From an uncultured Prevotellaceae bacterium (GTDB taxonomy: Bacteria > Bacteroidota > Bacteroidia > Bacteroidales > Bacteroidaceae), in assembly GCA_900557555.1 (NCBI GenBank), contig USTH01000039.1:1-13648 (forward strand): a stretch of 13,648 nt of DNA, given 5' to 3'. Under the pieces are notes generated by a model. It searched no databases. It saw only the letters and a list, made by a program, of their open reading frames with translations, and was not told the DNA's origin. The position numbers and the translations under genes were made by a program. Below, piece after piece: positions 5,815 to 13,583 of this stretch; positions within the stretch are counted from its first letter, which is position 1; every line of letters begins with the position of its first letter.

Positions 5815-7287
5815 CTACCTTGCCAGCCACGACTCTGGGTTGAGAGTTGACGCCTCCCTTCGGAGCTGGAAGTGCAAGTTGGGTTTTCCGGAAGCATCTG
5901 CTGCAACAGTCCCGAGTGTCTGCCGTGCAGAAACCCTCTGTCCCCGAGAAACATTCACCGAAACCAAATTGCAGTAAATAGAAATATACGAACCGTGGCG
6001 CACCATCACATTACGCATGCCACCAGCACTGAAGACGGCAGCGACCTCACCGTCAAATATGCATCGGGCCTGTGCCCCCGCCCTACCAGTAAGATTGATG
6101 CCCTTGCTGTCAAGACGCACGTTGGTGCCAGGCATTGTGTAGCTGCCATAGTGGGTTGACACCACATACGAGCCGGTGATTGGCATGGGCAGTCTGCCGC
6201 GGTTGGACGCGAAGTTGCTTGTCAGGGCATACTCCTTGTCGTTAGGCATATATTTAGTTGCGGGAGCAGATGGTTCTGCAGCATAAGTCTCCACCTTGTT
6301 TCTTCTCGAAGACTTTTTGTTGGCCGACGCATTGTTGGTCTTTGAAGCCTGTCGGCGCCGCTCATCTTCACGGCGCTGTCGCTCAGCGGCCTCACGAGCC
6401 TGACGTTCGGCAAGTTCACGGCGTTTTCGCTCTGCCTCTTCCCTGCGTTTACGCTCCTGTTCGATGGCAAGTTTCACATAGTAGTCTATCTTTGCGTTAA
6501 GCTGTGCCATCTCCTTGCGGTCGTTAGCCAACACCTGTTCAAGGTTTCTCTGTTTCTTCTGCAATCCCTCTACCGCTGTTTTCTGTTCGGTCTGTTTGGC
6601 GGCAAGCTGACGGTTTTCCTCCTGTTCGGATTGCAGCAAGACTGTGTGGCGGTTGCGCTCATGCGTAAGAGCGGCTTTTGCCTGCTCAATTTCCGCCTGT
6701 TTGCGTTGCATCAACTCGCCCTGCACCCTCTGATATTTGGAATATTCCCGCACATACTTATAGCGGCGCGCCATTTGCGAGAAATCGGATGCCGACATCA
6801 GAAACAGGAGTTTGTTGGATACCTTGCGGTTTTGATACATATAGAGCATCGAACGCGCATATTTTTTCTTGCAATCCTTAAGCTGCGCATTAAGTGTGCG
6901 AAGCTCCGACTCAAGAGCTGTGATATTTGTATTGACAGAATCTATCTGCCCCTTAATCTTCCCGATATTCTGCTGATGGGTGTCTATTTGGCCATTAATT
7001 TCCTTGAGCTGTTGCAACCGCTTCTTTACGTCTTTGTTCGTGCGTGTCAGTTGAAATTGGGAGTCTTTGATTTTCTTCTGCAGTGCATCACGTTTTGTTC
7101 TCAGGCTCTTTACATTTGCATTGGAAACCGTTGGTTCCACCTTTTTTGTAGCCCCCCGTCTCTTCTTGTTCTGGGTTTTCTTTTGTGTTGTGGCACTGCG
7201 AGCCCTCTTGTTCCTTTGTGCATAAACAGTAGGTGCTGCCACACCCAGCGCAATAAACACCACAAATATTTTCAGTAATCCGTTCAC
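5815..7287 (-). CDS. EnvC-like murein hydrolase activator (coiled coil plus degenerate LytM domain)
   Basis: A 490-residue exported protein. Residues 1-24 form a signal peptide (ending VYAQ). A basic stretch (25-50) precedes a long coiled coil (about 55-315), the end of which is very rich in Arg, Glu and Ala (275-312). A linker leads to a C-terminal LytM/M23 domain (about 365-490). The zinc site of active LytM peptidases is lost: the HxxxD motif is replaced by SKGINL (394-399) and the HxH motif by LHFQL (471-475). It is thus predicted not to cut peptidoglycan itself. Like E. coli EnvC, it probably activates amidases at the division site from the periplasm. The start is a GTG at 7287 directly before the signal peptide; no nearby ATG fits. 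It is the last gene of the dut operon, 27 bp after the DUF4292 lipoprotein gene. Confidence 0.88.
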   Translation of the reverse strand: MNGLLKIFVVFIALGVAAPTVYAQRNKRARSATTQKKTQNKKRRGATKKVEPTVSNANVKSLRTKRDALQKKIKDSQFQLTRTNKDVKKRLQQLKEINGQIDTHQQNIGKIKGQIDSVNTNITALESELRTLNAQLKDCKKKYARSMLYMYQNRKVSNKLLFLMSASDFSQMARRYKYVREYSKYQRVQGELMQRKQAEIEQAKAALTHERNRHTVLLQSEQEENRQLAAKQTEQKTAVEGLQKKQRNLEQVLANDRKEMAQLNAKIDYYVKLAIEQERKRREEAERKRRELAERQAREAAERQRREDERRRQASKTNNASANKKSSRRNKVETYAAEPSAPATKYMPNDKEYALTSNFASNRGRLPMPITGSYVVSTHYGSYTMPGTNVRLDSKGINLTGRAGAQARCIFDGEVAAVFSAGGMRNVMVRHGSYISIYCNLVSVNVSRGQRVSARQTLGTVAADASGKPNLHFQLRREASTLNPESWLAR

Positions 7288-7314
7288 AACAATAAAATTT
7301 TTCTGTTCAGTACG

Positions 7315-8151
7315 CTATGGCATGAGGTTTTTCAATATGCTCTCTGCGTCCATTTCCTTGTATTTGGGCGACAGTGTGGTACGACTGTTCCAATCTGATG
7401 AAGTCGACAACGAACTAAGTGCCATGTCAAGCCCACAGTTCTGTTTGCCGCCCGAAAACGTAATTGTTATTGATGAGGGAAATTTTCCCGAGTCAAACTT
7501 GACAAAATTCCCGTATATACATGTCAGGGCACTCTTGTCGGCAATGTTCTTTGATGAGATTGTAGTGCGGTCAAGCAATGCGCTTTCCGTTATCGTCAGG
7601 AATGAATAGTCAAGCACGGGAGCTGATGTAAGGCTTAACAAAGTATGGGCACCCGCTGATGACACGGTGTACTCGGCCATCTTGTTGCGAACATCGGCAC
7701 CGGGATAGAACACCTCGTTCCAAAACAGAGCCTCTAAAGCACTGAAGTCAAGATTTGCAGAATGAAGGAAGTCGACTTTGTCATATGAAGTTCTGACATA
7801 ACGACTGTTGATGCGATCAACTATCAGCACCTCTTGGGGGGTAAATTCCATTCTGCCTACTTCGCCAACAATCGGGAAAGTCAAAGATAGCTGGATAACA
7901 TCGCCACGCTTCATCTTAAGACTTCCGGACAGAGCCACATCCTTGTCGCCCAACGACAGGTTGAGCCGCATCTTTGCCGTCAGGCTTTTAGTAGAGACAG
8001 CATTGGCCAACACGTGTTGTTTATATAAGTCCTCCGTACTCTGCTTTGCTACAGACGGTTTACCGGAAAGATGCTTTGACGTGCTGCATGAGCCCAACGT
8101 CAACAGTCCGGCAAGAAGAGCTGCAGAAAACAATCTTAGCGTAATCTTCAT
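7315..8151 (-). CDS. DUF4292-family lipoprotein
   Basis: A 278-residue predicted lipoprotein. Residues 1-21 form a type-II signal peptide with lipobox LGSC; C22 would be lipidated. The residues after the Cys are STSK, so sorting to the outer membrane is likely but not proven. The mature part is mostly beta-strand-like, with alternating hydrophobic runs such as SLTAKMRLNLSLGDKDVALS and KRGDVIQLSLTFPIVGEVGR, and the conserved segment EVLIVDRINSRYVRTSYD, all typical of DUF4292. The fold may be related to the LolA/LolB lipoprotein carriers, which is inference. The function is unknown. It starts 4 bp after the TPR gene ends and is followed 27 bp later by the EnvC-like gene, so all three are probably co-translated and act together in the periplasm. 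Confidence 0.85.
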   Translation of the reverse strand: MKITLRLFSAALLAGLLTLGSCSTSKHLSGKPSVAKQSTEDLYKQHVLANAVSTKSLTAKMRLNLSLGDKDVALSGSLKMKRGDVIQLSLTFPIVGEVGRMEFTPQEVLIVDRINSRYVRTSYDKVDFLHSANLDFSALEALFWNEVFYPGADVRNKMAEYTVSSAGAHTLLSLTSAPVLDYSFLTITESALLDRTTISSKNIADKSALTCIYGNFVKFDSGKFPSSITITFSGGKQNCGLDMALSSLSTSSDWNSRTTLSPKYKEMDAESILKNLMP

Positions 8152-8155
8152 AACT

Positions 8156-9883
8156 TTACTCTTTGTAATATCTTTGACTTTGTGCTTTTTTTCTGATTAA
8201 CGCAGAAGTGGGATCCATTTTGGCGGCCTGCTTCCAGTATCTCACAGCTTCAACGGTGAATCCCAAATGATAATAGATATCGCCCGCATGGTCTACAAGG
8301 CTGACATTGTCGGGGTCAGACAAGTCTTCCGTAAATTTAAGTGCCTTGTCTATATACTTACGAGCTTCTATATAGTTGCTCTGCAGAAACAGAATCCATG
8401 CGTAGGTGTCGAGATACGTTGGTTCCTCCGGCTCTTTTTCAATAGTTTTGGCACTCATCTGCTTTGCTTTGTCAAGACACACACCATCAAGAGACAGGAA
8501 ATAGGCATAGTTGTTGAGACACATAATGTTTTCGCTGTTATAGACCAAGGCCGAGTCATACATCACATAGGCCTCTTCCTTGCGCCCCACTTTGTGGAGA
8601 GCATCGGCATATGCCGAATAATAGCTTGACACCAGTTCGGTATGGGTGTTTCCCGTAATGTATTTCAAGCCCTTGGCATACATATCGAGAGCTCCCTTTT
8701 CGTCTTTCTGTATTTGCAGCACCGCTCCGGCATAGTAATAGAACAGGGGGTGAGTGGCGTTCTCCTTCAATCCGTCAGTACTCAGTCTCCTCAATTCGGC
8801 ATAGTCTCTTTTTGACAGAGCGTTCTGCATCAGACTAAGGCGTGAAAACTCGTCAGAGGGATTGATGTCAAGCATCTTGTTGAAAATAGGCAGCATAAGA
8901 GAGTCGGGGGTGTTCTCGTTTATCATCTGATTGACTATTACGCCATAAAGAGTCGCCTCCTCCTCATGCAAAGGCAGCAGACGGGTCAGCAGGGAATCAC
9001 GCAAGACCTTTCTCTCTGGTGTAGGCAGCCTGTCAAGATAATTGTGGTATGCGACCACACGAGTTTGCATCGGCATTGATGTGTCAAGAATGAGATTTCT
9101 CAAGGCCGTGTTTTCCACCTCTTTGTTCTTTGTAGCCAGTGCATATTTGTAGAGAAGGATGTTGCCGTTGCCGCGTGTTTCATCATCCTCTTCAACCTGC
9201 TTAATGATTTTCAATACATCATCTGTCTTGTATAGAGCGAGCAGTGCCTCACCCTTAGCTATAAGATATTCCGTCTTGTTTCCGGGATATTTTTCAATCA
9301 ACGTGTCTGCAATGAGCAGTGCTTCTTGCTGGTGCCCCATATTGATTGCCGCCCTCAGTTTTTGTGTCGAGAGCAATTCGTCATCGTCTCTTATAGGGCG
9401 CCATCTGTCCAACGTGGCACACAACTTGGCGAAATCCCCCTTTGATTCATAAAAGGAACAGAGCATCGCAAATGCCTTGTCACGGAAAAGCTCGTCAGAA
9501 AGCAAGCCTTGCATCATATCAACGCCCCTGTCGTCTGACATGGCAATACAAGCGCTTGCCAACTCAAAAAGATAGTCCTTGTTGTCCGGGCAAAGGGTAT
9601 GAGCTCTGTCAAGATAAGCCAACACCGGAATGTCAAGGTTATGACTTTCGGCAAACTGGGCAAGTTCAAAAAGGGCTTCCGCCCCATTGGGGTTAATGCG
9701 GTTGGCACGCTCCAACAATCTGTAGCATGCCACATCATTGCCTGCCTCGCGTTGACATACTGCCTCAAGAAAAAGTGCATTATACTTGCGCAGTTGCCTT
9801 TCGCCTGGTGCCGAAAAAACATTTTCACCTTTGAGCACAGCAACGGCGAAAACGGCGAGCATCAAAACCACGGCTTTCTTCAT
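8156..9883 (-). CDS. Exported tetratricopeptide-repeat protein
   Basis: A 575-residue protein with a hydrophobic N-terminus (MKKAVVLMLAVFAVAVLKG, about 1-24) fitting a signal peptide, so it is probably periplasmic or attached to the inner face of the outer membrane. The rest is helical with repeated TPR signatures. Examples are RLLERANRINPNGAEALFEL, AYLDRAHTLCPDNKDYLFEL, LINPSD-like turns near the middle, AYVMYDSALVYNSENIMCLN, and AVRYWKQAAKMDPTSALIRK at the end. Repeats in residues 180-350 are more diverged. TPR proteins serve as scaffolds for protein complexes; no enzyme motif is seen. It lies second in the dut operon, 57 bp after dut and 4 bp before the DUF4292 lipoprotein gene. A role assembling that lipoprotein and the EnvC-like protein in the envelope is inferred from order only. 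Confidence 0.87.
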   Translation of the reverse strand: MKKAVVLMLAVFAVAVLKGENVFSAPGERQLRKYNALFLEAVCQREAGNDVACYRLLERANRINPNGAEALFELAQFAESHNLDIPVLAYLDRAHTLCPDNKDYLFELASACIAMSDDRGVDMMQGLLSDELFRDKAFAMLCSFYESKGDFAKLCATLDRWRPIRDDDELLSTQKLRAAINMGHQQEALLIADTLIEKYPGNKTEYLIAKGEALLALYKTDDVLKIIKQVEEDDETRGNGNILLYKYALATKNKEVENTALRNLILDTSMPMQTRVVAYHNYLDRLPTPERKVLRDSLLTRLLPLHEEEATLYGVIVNQMINENTPDSLMLPIFNKMLDINPSDEFSRLSLMQNALSKRDYAELRRLSTDGLKENATHPLFYYYAGAVLQIQKDEKGALDMYAKGLKYITGNTHTELVSSYYSAYADALHKVGRKEEAYVMYDSALVYNSENIMCLNNYAYFLSLDGVCLDKAKQMSAKTIEKEPEEPTYLDTYAWILFLQSNYIEARKYIDKALKFTEDLSDPDNVSLVDHAGDIYYHLGFTVEAVRYWKQAAKMDPTSALIRKKAQSQRYYKE

Positions 9884-9940
9884 TCTTCTTTTCCAGATAA
9901 TGTTTTCTCAGTCAAGGACTATAGAGGCGAGTGTGGAGGT

Positions 9941-10378
9941 CTATATGCCAGTATGCCCGAATCCACCTGAACCACGTTCGGTTTCGTCGAGCTTTTCAAC
10001 CTCATCAAAGACTACCTGTTCGTACTTGCCAATAACCATTTGCGCGATACGGTCGCCATCGTTTATCTTCACCTCGACATCAGAGAGATTGATTAATATC
10101 ACGCCTATCTCCCCACGATAGTCTGCATCGATGGTGCCGGGCGAATTCAACACCGTGACTCCCTGTTTGAGAGCCATACCAGAGCGAGGCCTCACCTGAG
10201 CCTCATAGCCCTTGGGCAACGCCATGAACAACCCCGTGGGGACAAGTGCCCGGCCAAGAGGCGGCATAACAATCGGGGCATCGATATTTGCACGTAAATC
10301 AACACCGGCACTAAGGGGTGTGGCATACTCCGGAAGTTGGTGCCGGGATTTGTTTATTATTTGTATTCTAACAGACAT
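9941..10378 (-). CDS. dut: Deoxyuridine 5'-triphosphate nucleotidohydrolase (dUTPase)
   Basis: A 145-residue trimeric-type dUTPase, which turns dUTP into dUMP and pyrophosphate. It keeps uracil out of DNA and supplies dUMP for thymidylate synthesis. All five family motifs are present in order: AGVDLRA (24-30), PRSGMA (64-69), [15 protein letters not shown] (81-95) with the catalytic Asp, GDRIAQMV (108-115), and the C-terminal arm [10 protein letters not shown] (135-144). The length is normal. The ATG at 10378 follows a near-ideal promoter (10399-10430). It is the first gene of the operon continuing through the TPR, DUF4292 and EnvC-like genes, and it is divergent from dgt. Confidence 0.96.
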   Translation of the reverse strand: MSVRIQIINKSRHQLPEYATPLSAGVDLRANIDAPIVMPPLGRALVPTGLFMALPKGYEAQVRPRSGMALKQGVTVLNSPGTIDADYRGEIGVILINLSDVEVKINDGDRIAQMVIGKYEQVVFDEVEKLDETERGSGGFGHTGI

Positions 10379-10398
10379 ATCGCTGATTTTTTGAAATA

Positions 10399-10430
10399 CA
10401 AATTTAGTACAATCTGGCAGTTAAACCAAA
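10399..10430 (-). promoter_or_regulatory. Promoter of the dut operon
   Basis: On the minus strand, TTTG (10430-10427), a 20-bp spacer and TAAATTTG (10406-10399) match the Bacteroidetes sigma-ABfr consensus at every fixed position. It lies 20 bp before the dut ATG. Its -33 element stands 17 bp from the -33 element of the divergent dgt promoter. Confidence 0.8.
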
Positions 10431-10447
10431 TTTTAGAGCCAATGCTT

Positions 10448-10479
10448 TTTGCCTAAGGTAAAAAAATAACTTACTTTTG
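10448..10479 (+). promoter_or_regulatory. Promoter of dgt
   Basis: TTTG (10448-10451), a 20-bp spacer and TACTTTTG (10472-10479), followed by CA, match the Bacteroidetes consensus exactly. The expected start lies about 12 nt before the ATG at 10498 and about 30 nt before an alternative ATG at 10516. Confidence 0.8.
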
Positions 10480-10497
10480 CATTACAAGACTTCAATC

Positions 10498-11871
10498 ATG
10501 AAACAATCACAAAAAATGGAGTGGTCAAAGCTCATTAGCTCCAAACGCTTTGGCCACGAAGACAAGCACGGCGACCTTGCCGAATTTCGCTCTGTGTTCC
10601 AACGCGATTACGACAGGTTGATATTTTCATCTCCCTTTCGCCGTCTGCAGAACAAGACTCAGGTTTTTCCGCTGCCTGGCAGCATCTTCGTGCATAACCG
10701 CCTGACCCACAGTCTTGAGGTGGCAAGCGTAGGTCGCTCGCTCGGCAATGACGCGGCACGTAAACTGATGGAACTTCATCCCGAACTTGATGAAAACAAG
10801 CTCTCACAATTAGGTACCATTACCTCGGCGGCTTGTCTGGCACACGATCTGGGCAACCCGCCATTCGGCCACTCTGGGGAAAAAGCTATAGCCACATTTT
10901 TCAGCGAAGGCAAGGGACTTCGCTTCAAGGACAAAATCTATGCCGAAGTAGAATCAGAACGAGCCGAAATACTTTGGAACGACATCACACGTTACGACGG
11001 CAACGCCAATGCTTTCAGACTGCTCACACACCAATATGAAGGCAGGCGCGAAGGAGGCTACGTAATGACATACAGCACATTGGCCTCCATCGTGAAATAT
11101 CCACACAGCTCCATAATGTGTGTCAATAAGAACAAGTTTGGGTTCTTTGAAAGCGAGTTCGCCATCTACCGTGAAATAGCACACCACTTGGGTCTGAGAT
11201 GCTTTGAAGACAACAGGACACGCATCAAGTATGCGCGCTACCCACTGGCATACTTCGTTGAGGCGGCAGATGACATCTGCTATGAAATAATGGACATTGA
11301 AGATGCATATAAGTTGCATCTTATAACAGCAGAAAAGACGAAGCAACTGCTGCTTGATTTCTTCGACCCTAAGCAACGTAAAACAATAGAAGAGTCCTAT
11401 CCGAACGTTACCGACCCGAACGAACGCATCATCTATATGCGATCATGCGTCATAAACGCCATTGAGCAAGAGTGTGTCAGAGTGTTTATTGAAAACGAGG
11501 ACAGTATATTAAGAGGAGAGTTTGAAGGTTCACTCATCCAGCACATAGAACCACACATGTATGGAGCTATGAAGCAAATAGCCGACTACGCTGCAGCCAA
11601 CATCTACCGGTCACGTGAGGTGCTCGACATCGAGCTGGCAGGATGCCGCATCATTGACACCCTGCTTGAACTGCTCACTGATGCCATCGAAGAGCCTGAC
11701 AAAACCTATTCAAGACTGCTTATAAACCGCGTGCCGTGCCAATACCAAATCAACGCTCCGTCCATTCACGAAAGACTCGTAGGGGTGCTTGACTACATCA
11801 CAGGCATGACAGATGTCTATGCCCTTGATCTCTATCGAAAAATCAACGGCATGTCACTGCCGGCCATCTGA
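10498..11871 (+). CDS. dgt: Deoxyguanosinetriphosphate triphosphohydrolase (dGTPase)
   Basis: A 457-residue HD-domain enzyme that splits dGTP (and possibly other dNTPs) into the deoxynucleoside and triphosphate, balancing the dNTP pool. Visible: FQRDYDRLIFSSPFRRLQNKT (34-54) typical of dGTPases; HNRLTHSLEV with metal ligand H71; ACLAHDLGNPPFGHSGE with H116-D117 and catalytic H125; and VEAADDICYEIMDIEDAY with metal ligand D258 or D259. The C-terminal region (about 290-457) is intact. Two starts are possible: the ATG at 10498, chosen as the first after the predicted transcript start, and the ATG at 10516 (MEWSKLISSKRFG), which is preceded by an A-rich run and is closer to the common family N-terminus. 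A TTG at 10477 lies inside the -7 box and is rejected. It is divergent from dut. Confidence 0.93.
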   Translation: MKQSQKMEWSKLISSKRFGHEDKHGDLAEFRSVFQRDYDRLIFSSPFRRLQNKTQVFPLPGSIFVHNRLTHSLEVASVGRSLGNDAARKLMELHPELDENKLSQLGTITSAACLAHDLGNPPFGHSGEKAIATFFSEGKGLRFKDKIYAEVESERAEILWNDITRYDGNANAFRLLTHQYEGRREGGYVMTYSTLASIVKYPHSSIMCVNKNKFGFFESEFAIYREIAHHLGLRCFEDNRTRIKYARYPLAYFVEAADDICYEIMDIEDAYKLHLITAEKTKQLLLDFFDPKQRKTIEESYPNVTDPNERIIYMRSCVINAIEQECVRVFIENEDSILRGEFEGSLIQHIEPHMYGAMKQIADYAAANIYRSREVLDIELAGCRIIDTLLELLTDAIEEPDKTYSRLLINRVPCQYQINAPSIHERLVGVLDYITGMTDVYALDLYRKINGMSLPAI

Positions 11872-11942
11872 CACGGCTCTGTTATAATTAGGCAAAGCAC
11901 AGTACTGGCAACACACACTTTGCGACATTAACAACAAAGGTA

Positions 11943-13259
11943 TTACAGAAACTCAGGCAACTGATACAAATGGGTAGAATTGCTGCCTTTAATCAAAATC
12001 AATCTGTCTGACAAAGGCGACTCAAGCAACTTGGCCTTTACCTCGTCTACATTGTCAAAGACAGGGAACGGAGGATTTTGTCTTTTGAAATTGTCACCAA
12101 CAAGCCACACATCAGAAAATCCTAACCTTTGGATTGTCGAAACTACCTTTGAATGTTCAGTATCAGAAACTGCTCCCAGCTCTTTCATGTCGCCAAGAAT
12201 TAGCATCTTCTTGACATTCTCAGGAGTCACAATCAAGGCAAAGTTATCCAACGCCGCCTCCATGCTTGAGGGATTGGCATTGTAGGCATCTATCACAAGC
12301 GTATTATGGGCCGTCTTACGCATTTCTGACCGACTGTTGGCCGGCTTATAATCCGCCAATGCCTTGTCTACATCTTCCGGGCAAACTCCATAATGCAATC
12401 CTACAGTAATTGCGGCTAAAACGTTATCCAGATTATAAGACCCAATGAGGTGTGTCTGCACTGTATGCCAACGTTCACCAGCGATATCTCCGCGACGCCA
12501 TTTCAACTTAAGGAAAGGATTGCATGCATCAACCTCGCCCTCTACCATATAGCCTCGTCCGGGGCTGCCATAAGTAAAGGCCTTCAGTCCTGCAGCCTTG
12601 TTTGCCAAAATGTCGTTGTCTGCATTTAGGAAGATGAAGCCTTTTGGATTGTGGCGAAGATTGTCATACAGTTCTGCCTTTGTCCTAACAACTCCCTCAA
12701 ATGAGCCAAAGCCCTCAATATGGGCGGTACCTACATTTGTAATCAGTCCGCAGTCAGGGGAAACAATGTCTGCTAAGGTCTTAATCTCACCAGGGTGGTT
12801 TGCGCCTGTTTCAATTACAGCAATCTGGTGAAACTTCTGCAAGCCGAGCAACGTCTTTGGCACCCCGATATGGTTATTGAAATTGCCTTGGGTATATAGC
12901 ACCGCATACTTCGTGGCAAGCACAGCACTCACCAGTTCCTTGGTAGTGGTCTTGCCGTTTGTTCCTGTAATTTCTATTACCGGACCAGAAAAATGCATGC
13001 GATGGAAATGCGCCAGAGACTGCATAGCCTTAAGAGCATCTTCTACAAGAATATACCTTCCGTCATTGGCATTGCTATATTCTGCCTCATCTATAATTGC
13101 ATAAGCACAGCCTTTATCAAGGGCGGCCGAAGCAAATCTATTACCATCAAAGGAATCTCCCTTTAAAGCAAAGAACATAGAGCCGACAGGGCATTCGCGA
13201 CTGTCAGTAGTAATTACAGGGTGATTCCGAAAAATCTCATATAGTTGTTCTGTTGTCAT
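11943..13259 (-). CDS. murF: UDP-N-acetylmuramoyl-tripeptide--D-alanyl-D-alanine ligase
   Basis: A 438-residue Mur ligase of normal length. In the cytoplasm it adds D-Ala-D-Ala to UDP-MurNAc-tripeptide using ATP, completing the peptidoglycan pentapeptide. The N-terminal substrate domain has TTDSRECPVGSMFFALKG (17-34). The central ATPase domain has the P-loop EITGTNGKTTTKELV (96-110), IETGANHPGEI (149-159), NVGTAHIEGFGS (175-186) and TKAELYDNL (193-201), whose K194 is the likely carbamylated lysine. The C-terminal domain has DAYNANPSSMEAAL (324-337), ILGDMKELG (354-362) and ILIKGSN (421-427). It stands alone on the minus strand, convergent with dgt (71 bp apart) and not beside other mur genes. 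An unusual hairpin (13340-13441) lies about 80 bp upstream of its ATG and would be in its 5' leader if transcription starts at the -7 box near 13487. Confidence 0.95.
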   Translation of the reverse strand: MTTEQLYEIFRNHPVITTDSRECPVGSMFFALKGDSFDGNRFASAALDKGCAYAIIDEAEYSNANDGRYILVEDALKAMQSLAHFHRMHFSGPVIEITGTNGKTTTKELVSAVLATKYAVLYTQGNFNNHIGVPKTLLGLQKFHQIAVIETGANHPGEIKTLADIVSPDCGLITNVGTAHIEGFGSFEGVVRTKAELYDNLRHNPKGFIFLNADNDILANKAAGLKAFTYGSPGRGYMVEGEVDACNPFLKLKWRRGDIAGERWHTVQTHLIGSYNLDNVLAAITVGLHYGVCPEDVDKALADYKPANSRSEMRKTAHNTLVIDAYNANPSSMEAALDNFALIVTPENVKKMLILGDMKELGAVSDTEHSKVVSTIQRLGFSDVWLVGDNFKRQNPPFPVFDNVDEVKAKLLESPLSDRLILIKGSNSTHLYQLPEFL

Positions 13260-13339
13260 GATTGATTATCTGTATCCGTCATTTCGCCCATATCGGTCAT
13301 TAGGTCGCAAATAACATCTTTTTTACTACTTCTTATCAC

Positions 13340-13441
13340 CTTTTGTTTTTAGGAGAGCAGATGTTGTTTGTTTTTAGCTCAAGATAGTCCGCTATTATCA
13401 CCTAAGAAAACAAGCAACATCTGCTCTCCTAAAAACAAAAG
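13340..13441. repeat. Long near-perfect inverted repeat (36-bp stem) upstream of murF
   Basis: The arms 13340-13366 and 13415-13441 are 27-bp perfect inverted copies. Pairing continues inward through a G-U pair, seven Watson-Crick pairs and a second G-U pair (to 13375/13406), leaving a 30-nt loop. Outside, after a 3x3 mismatch, CTTAT (13332-13336) pairs with ATAAG (13445-13449). Neither strand has a terminator-type U tract right after the stem. The 9-bp sequence TTATCACCT occurs both at the left edge (13333-13341) and in the loop (13395-13403). Candidates are a MITE-like palindromic element, a structured 5' leader of murF, or an RNase III-processed RNA. Confidence 0.85.
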
Positions 13442-13486
13442 ACAATAAGTCCTCACGACCGAATTGGGCTTAATTATTATGAAATG

Positions 13487-13494
13487 CAAAAATA
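13487..13494 (-). promoter_or_regulatory. Candidate -7 box for murF or a leader RNA
   Basis: TATTTTTG followed by CA on the minus strand fits the Bacteroidetes -7 consensus. The 20-bp spacer would place the -33 inside the terminator hairpin, where GTTA on the plus strand does not supply TTTG, so the upstream half is missing. If used, murF mRNA would have a leader of over 200 nt carrying the hairpin. A weaker alternative, TTATTTG at 13314-13308, lies closer to the ATG. Confidence 0.35.
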
Positions 13495-13496
13495 CG

Positions 13497-13535
13497 AAAA
13501 AAAGCTCCGCAAACGTTATGTTTGCGGAGCTTTTT
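13497..13535 (-). terminator. Strong Rho-independent terminator, possibly bidirectional
   Basis: A perfect 16-bp stem (13499-13514 with 13520-13535) encloses a 5-nt loop. Its core is GCTCCGCAAAC/GTTTGCGGAGC. On the minus strand the stem ends in seven T residues (13503-13497), ending transcription of the partial gene whose stop codon is at 13584. The plus strand also has a five-T run, so it may block read-through both ways. Confidence 0.9.
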
Positions 13536-13583
13536 AAAAGATTATTTATAGAATTGAATTCTAATCAATGTGGTTGTCAGAAA

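Noticed and set aside
5730..5954. A 74-codon minus-strand frame overlapping the end of the EnvC-like gene
   Set aside because: It is out of frame with the EnvC-like gene, whose C-terminal domain is clearly conserved there, and it has no recognisable motif or start signal.
5815..6200. Active M23 endopeptidase
   Set aside because: The HxxxD and HxH zinc motifs are replaced, so an activator role is preferred over peptidase activity.
6631..7278. A 215-codon plus-strand frame opposite the EnvC-like coiled coil
   Set aside because: It is antisense to a well-supported gene. Its Leu/Ile/Cys-rich composition is what antisense reading of Lys/Gln/Glu-rich coiled-coil codons produces.
11892..11923. GCAAAG...CTTTGC hairpin between dgt and murF as a bidirectional terminator
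   Set aside because: The stem is only 6 bp with a 20-nt loop and no T tract on either strand, so it is too weak to call.
13340..13441. The hairpin as an insertion sequence or standard terminator
   Set aside because: There is no transposase frame between the arms, no clear target duplication and no U tract; only a non-autonomous element or structured RNA remains possible.
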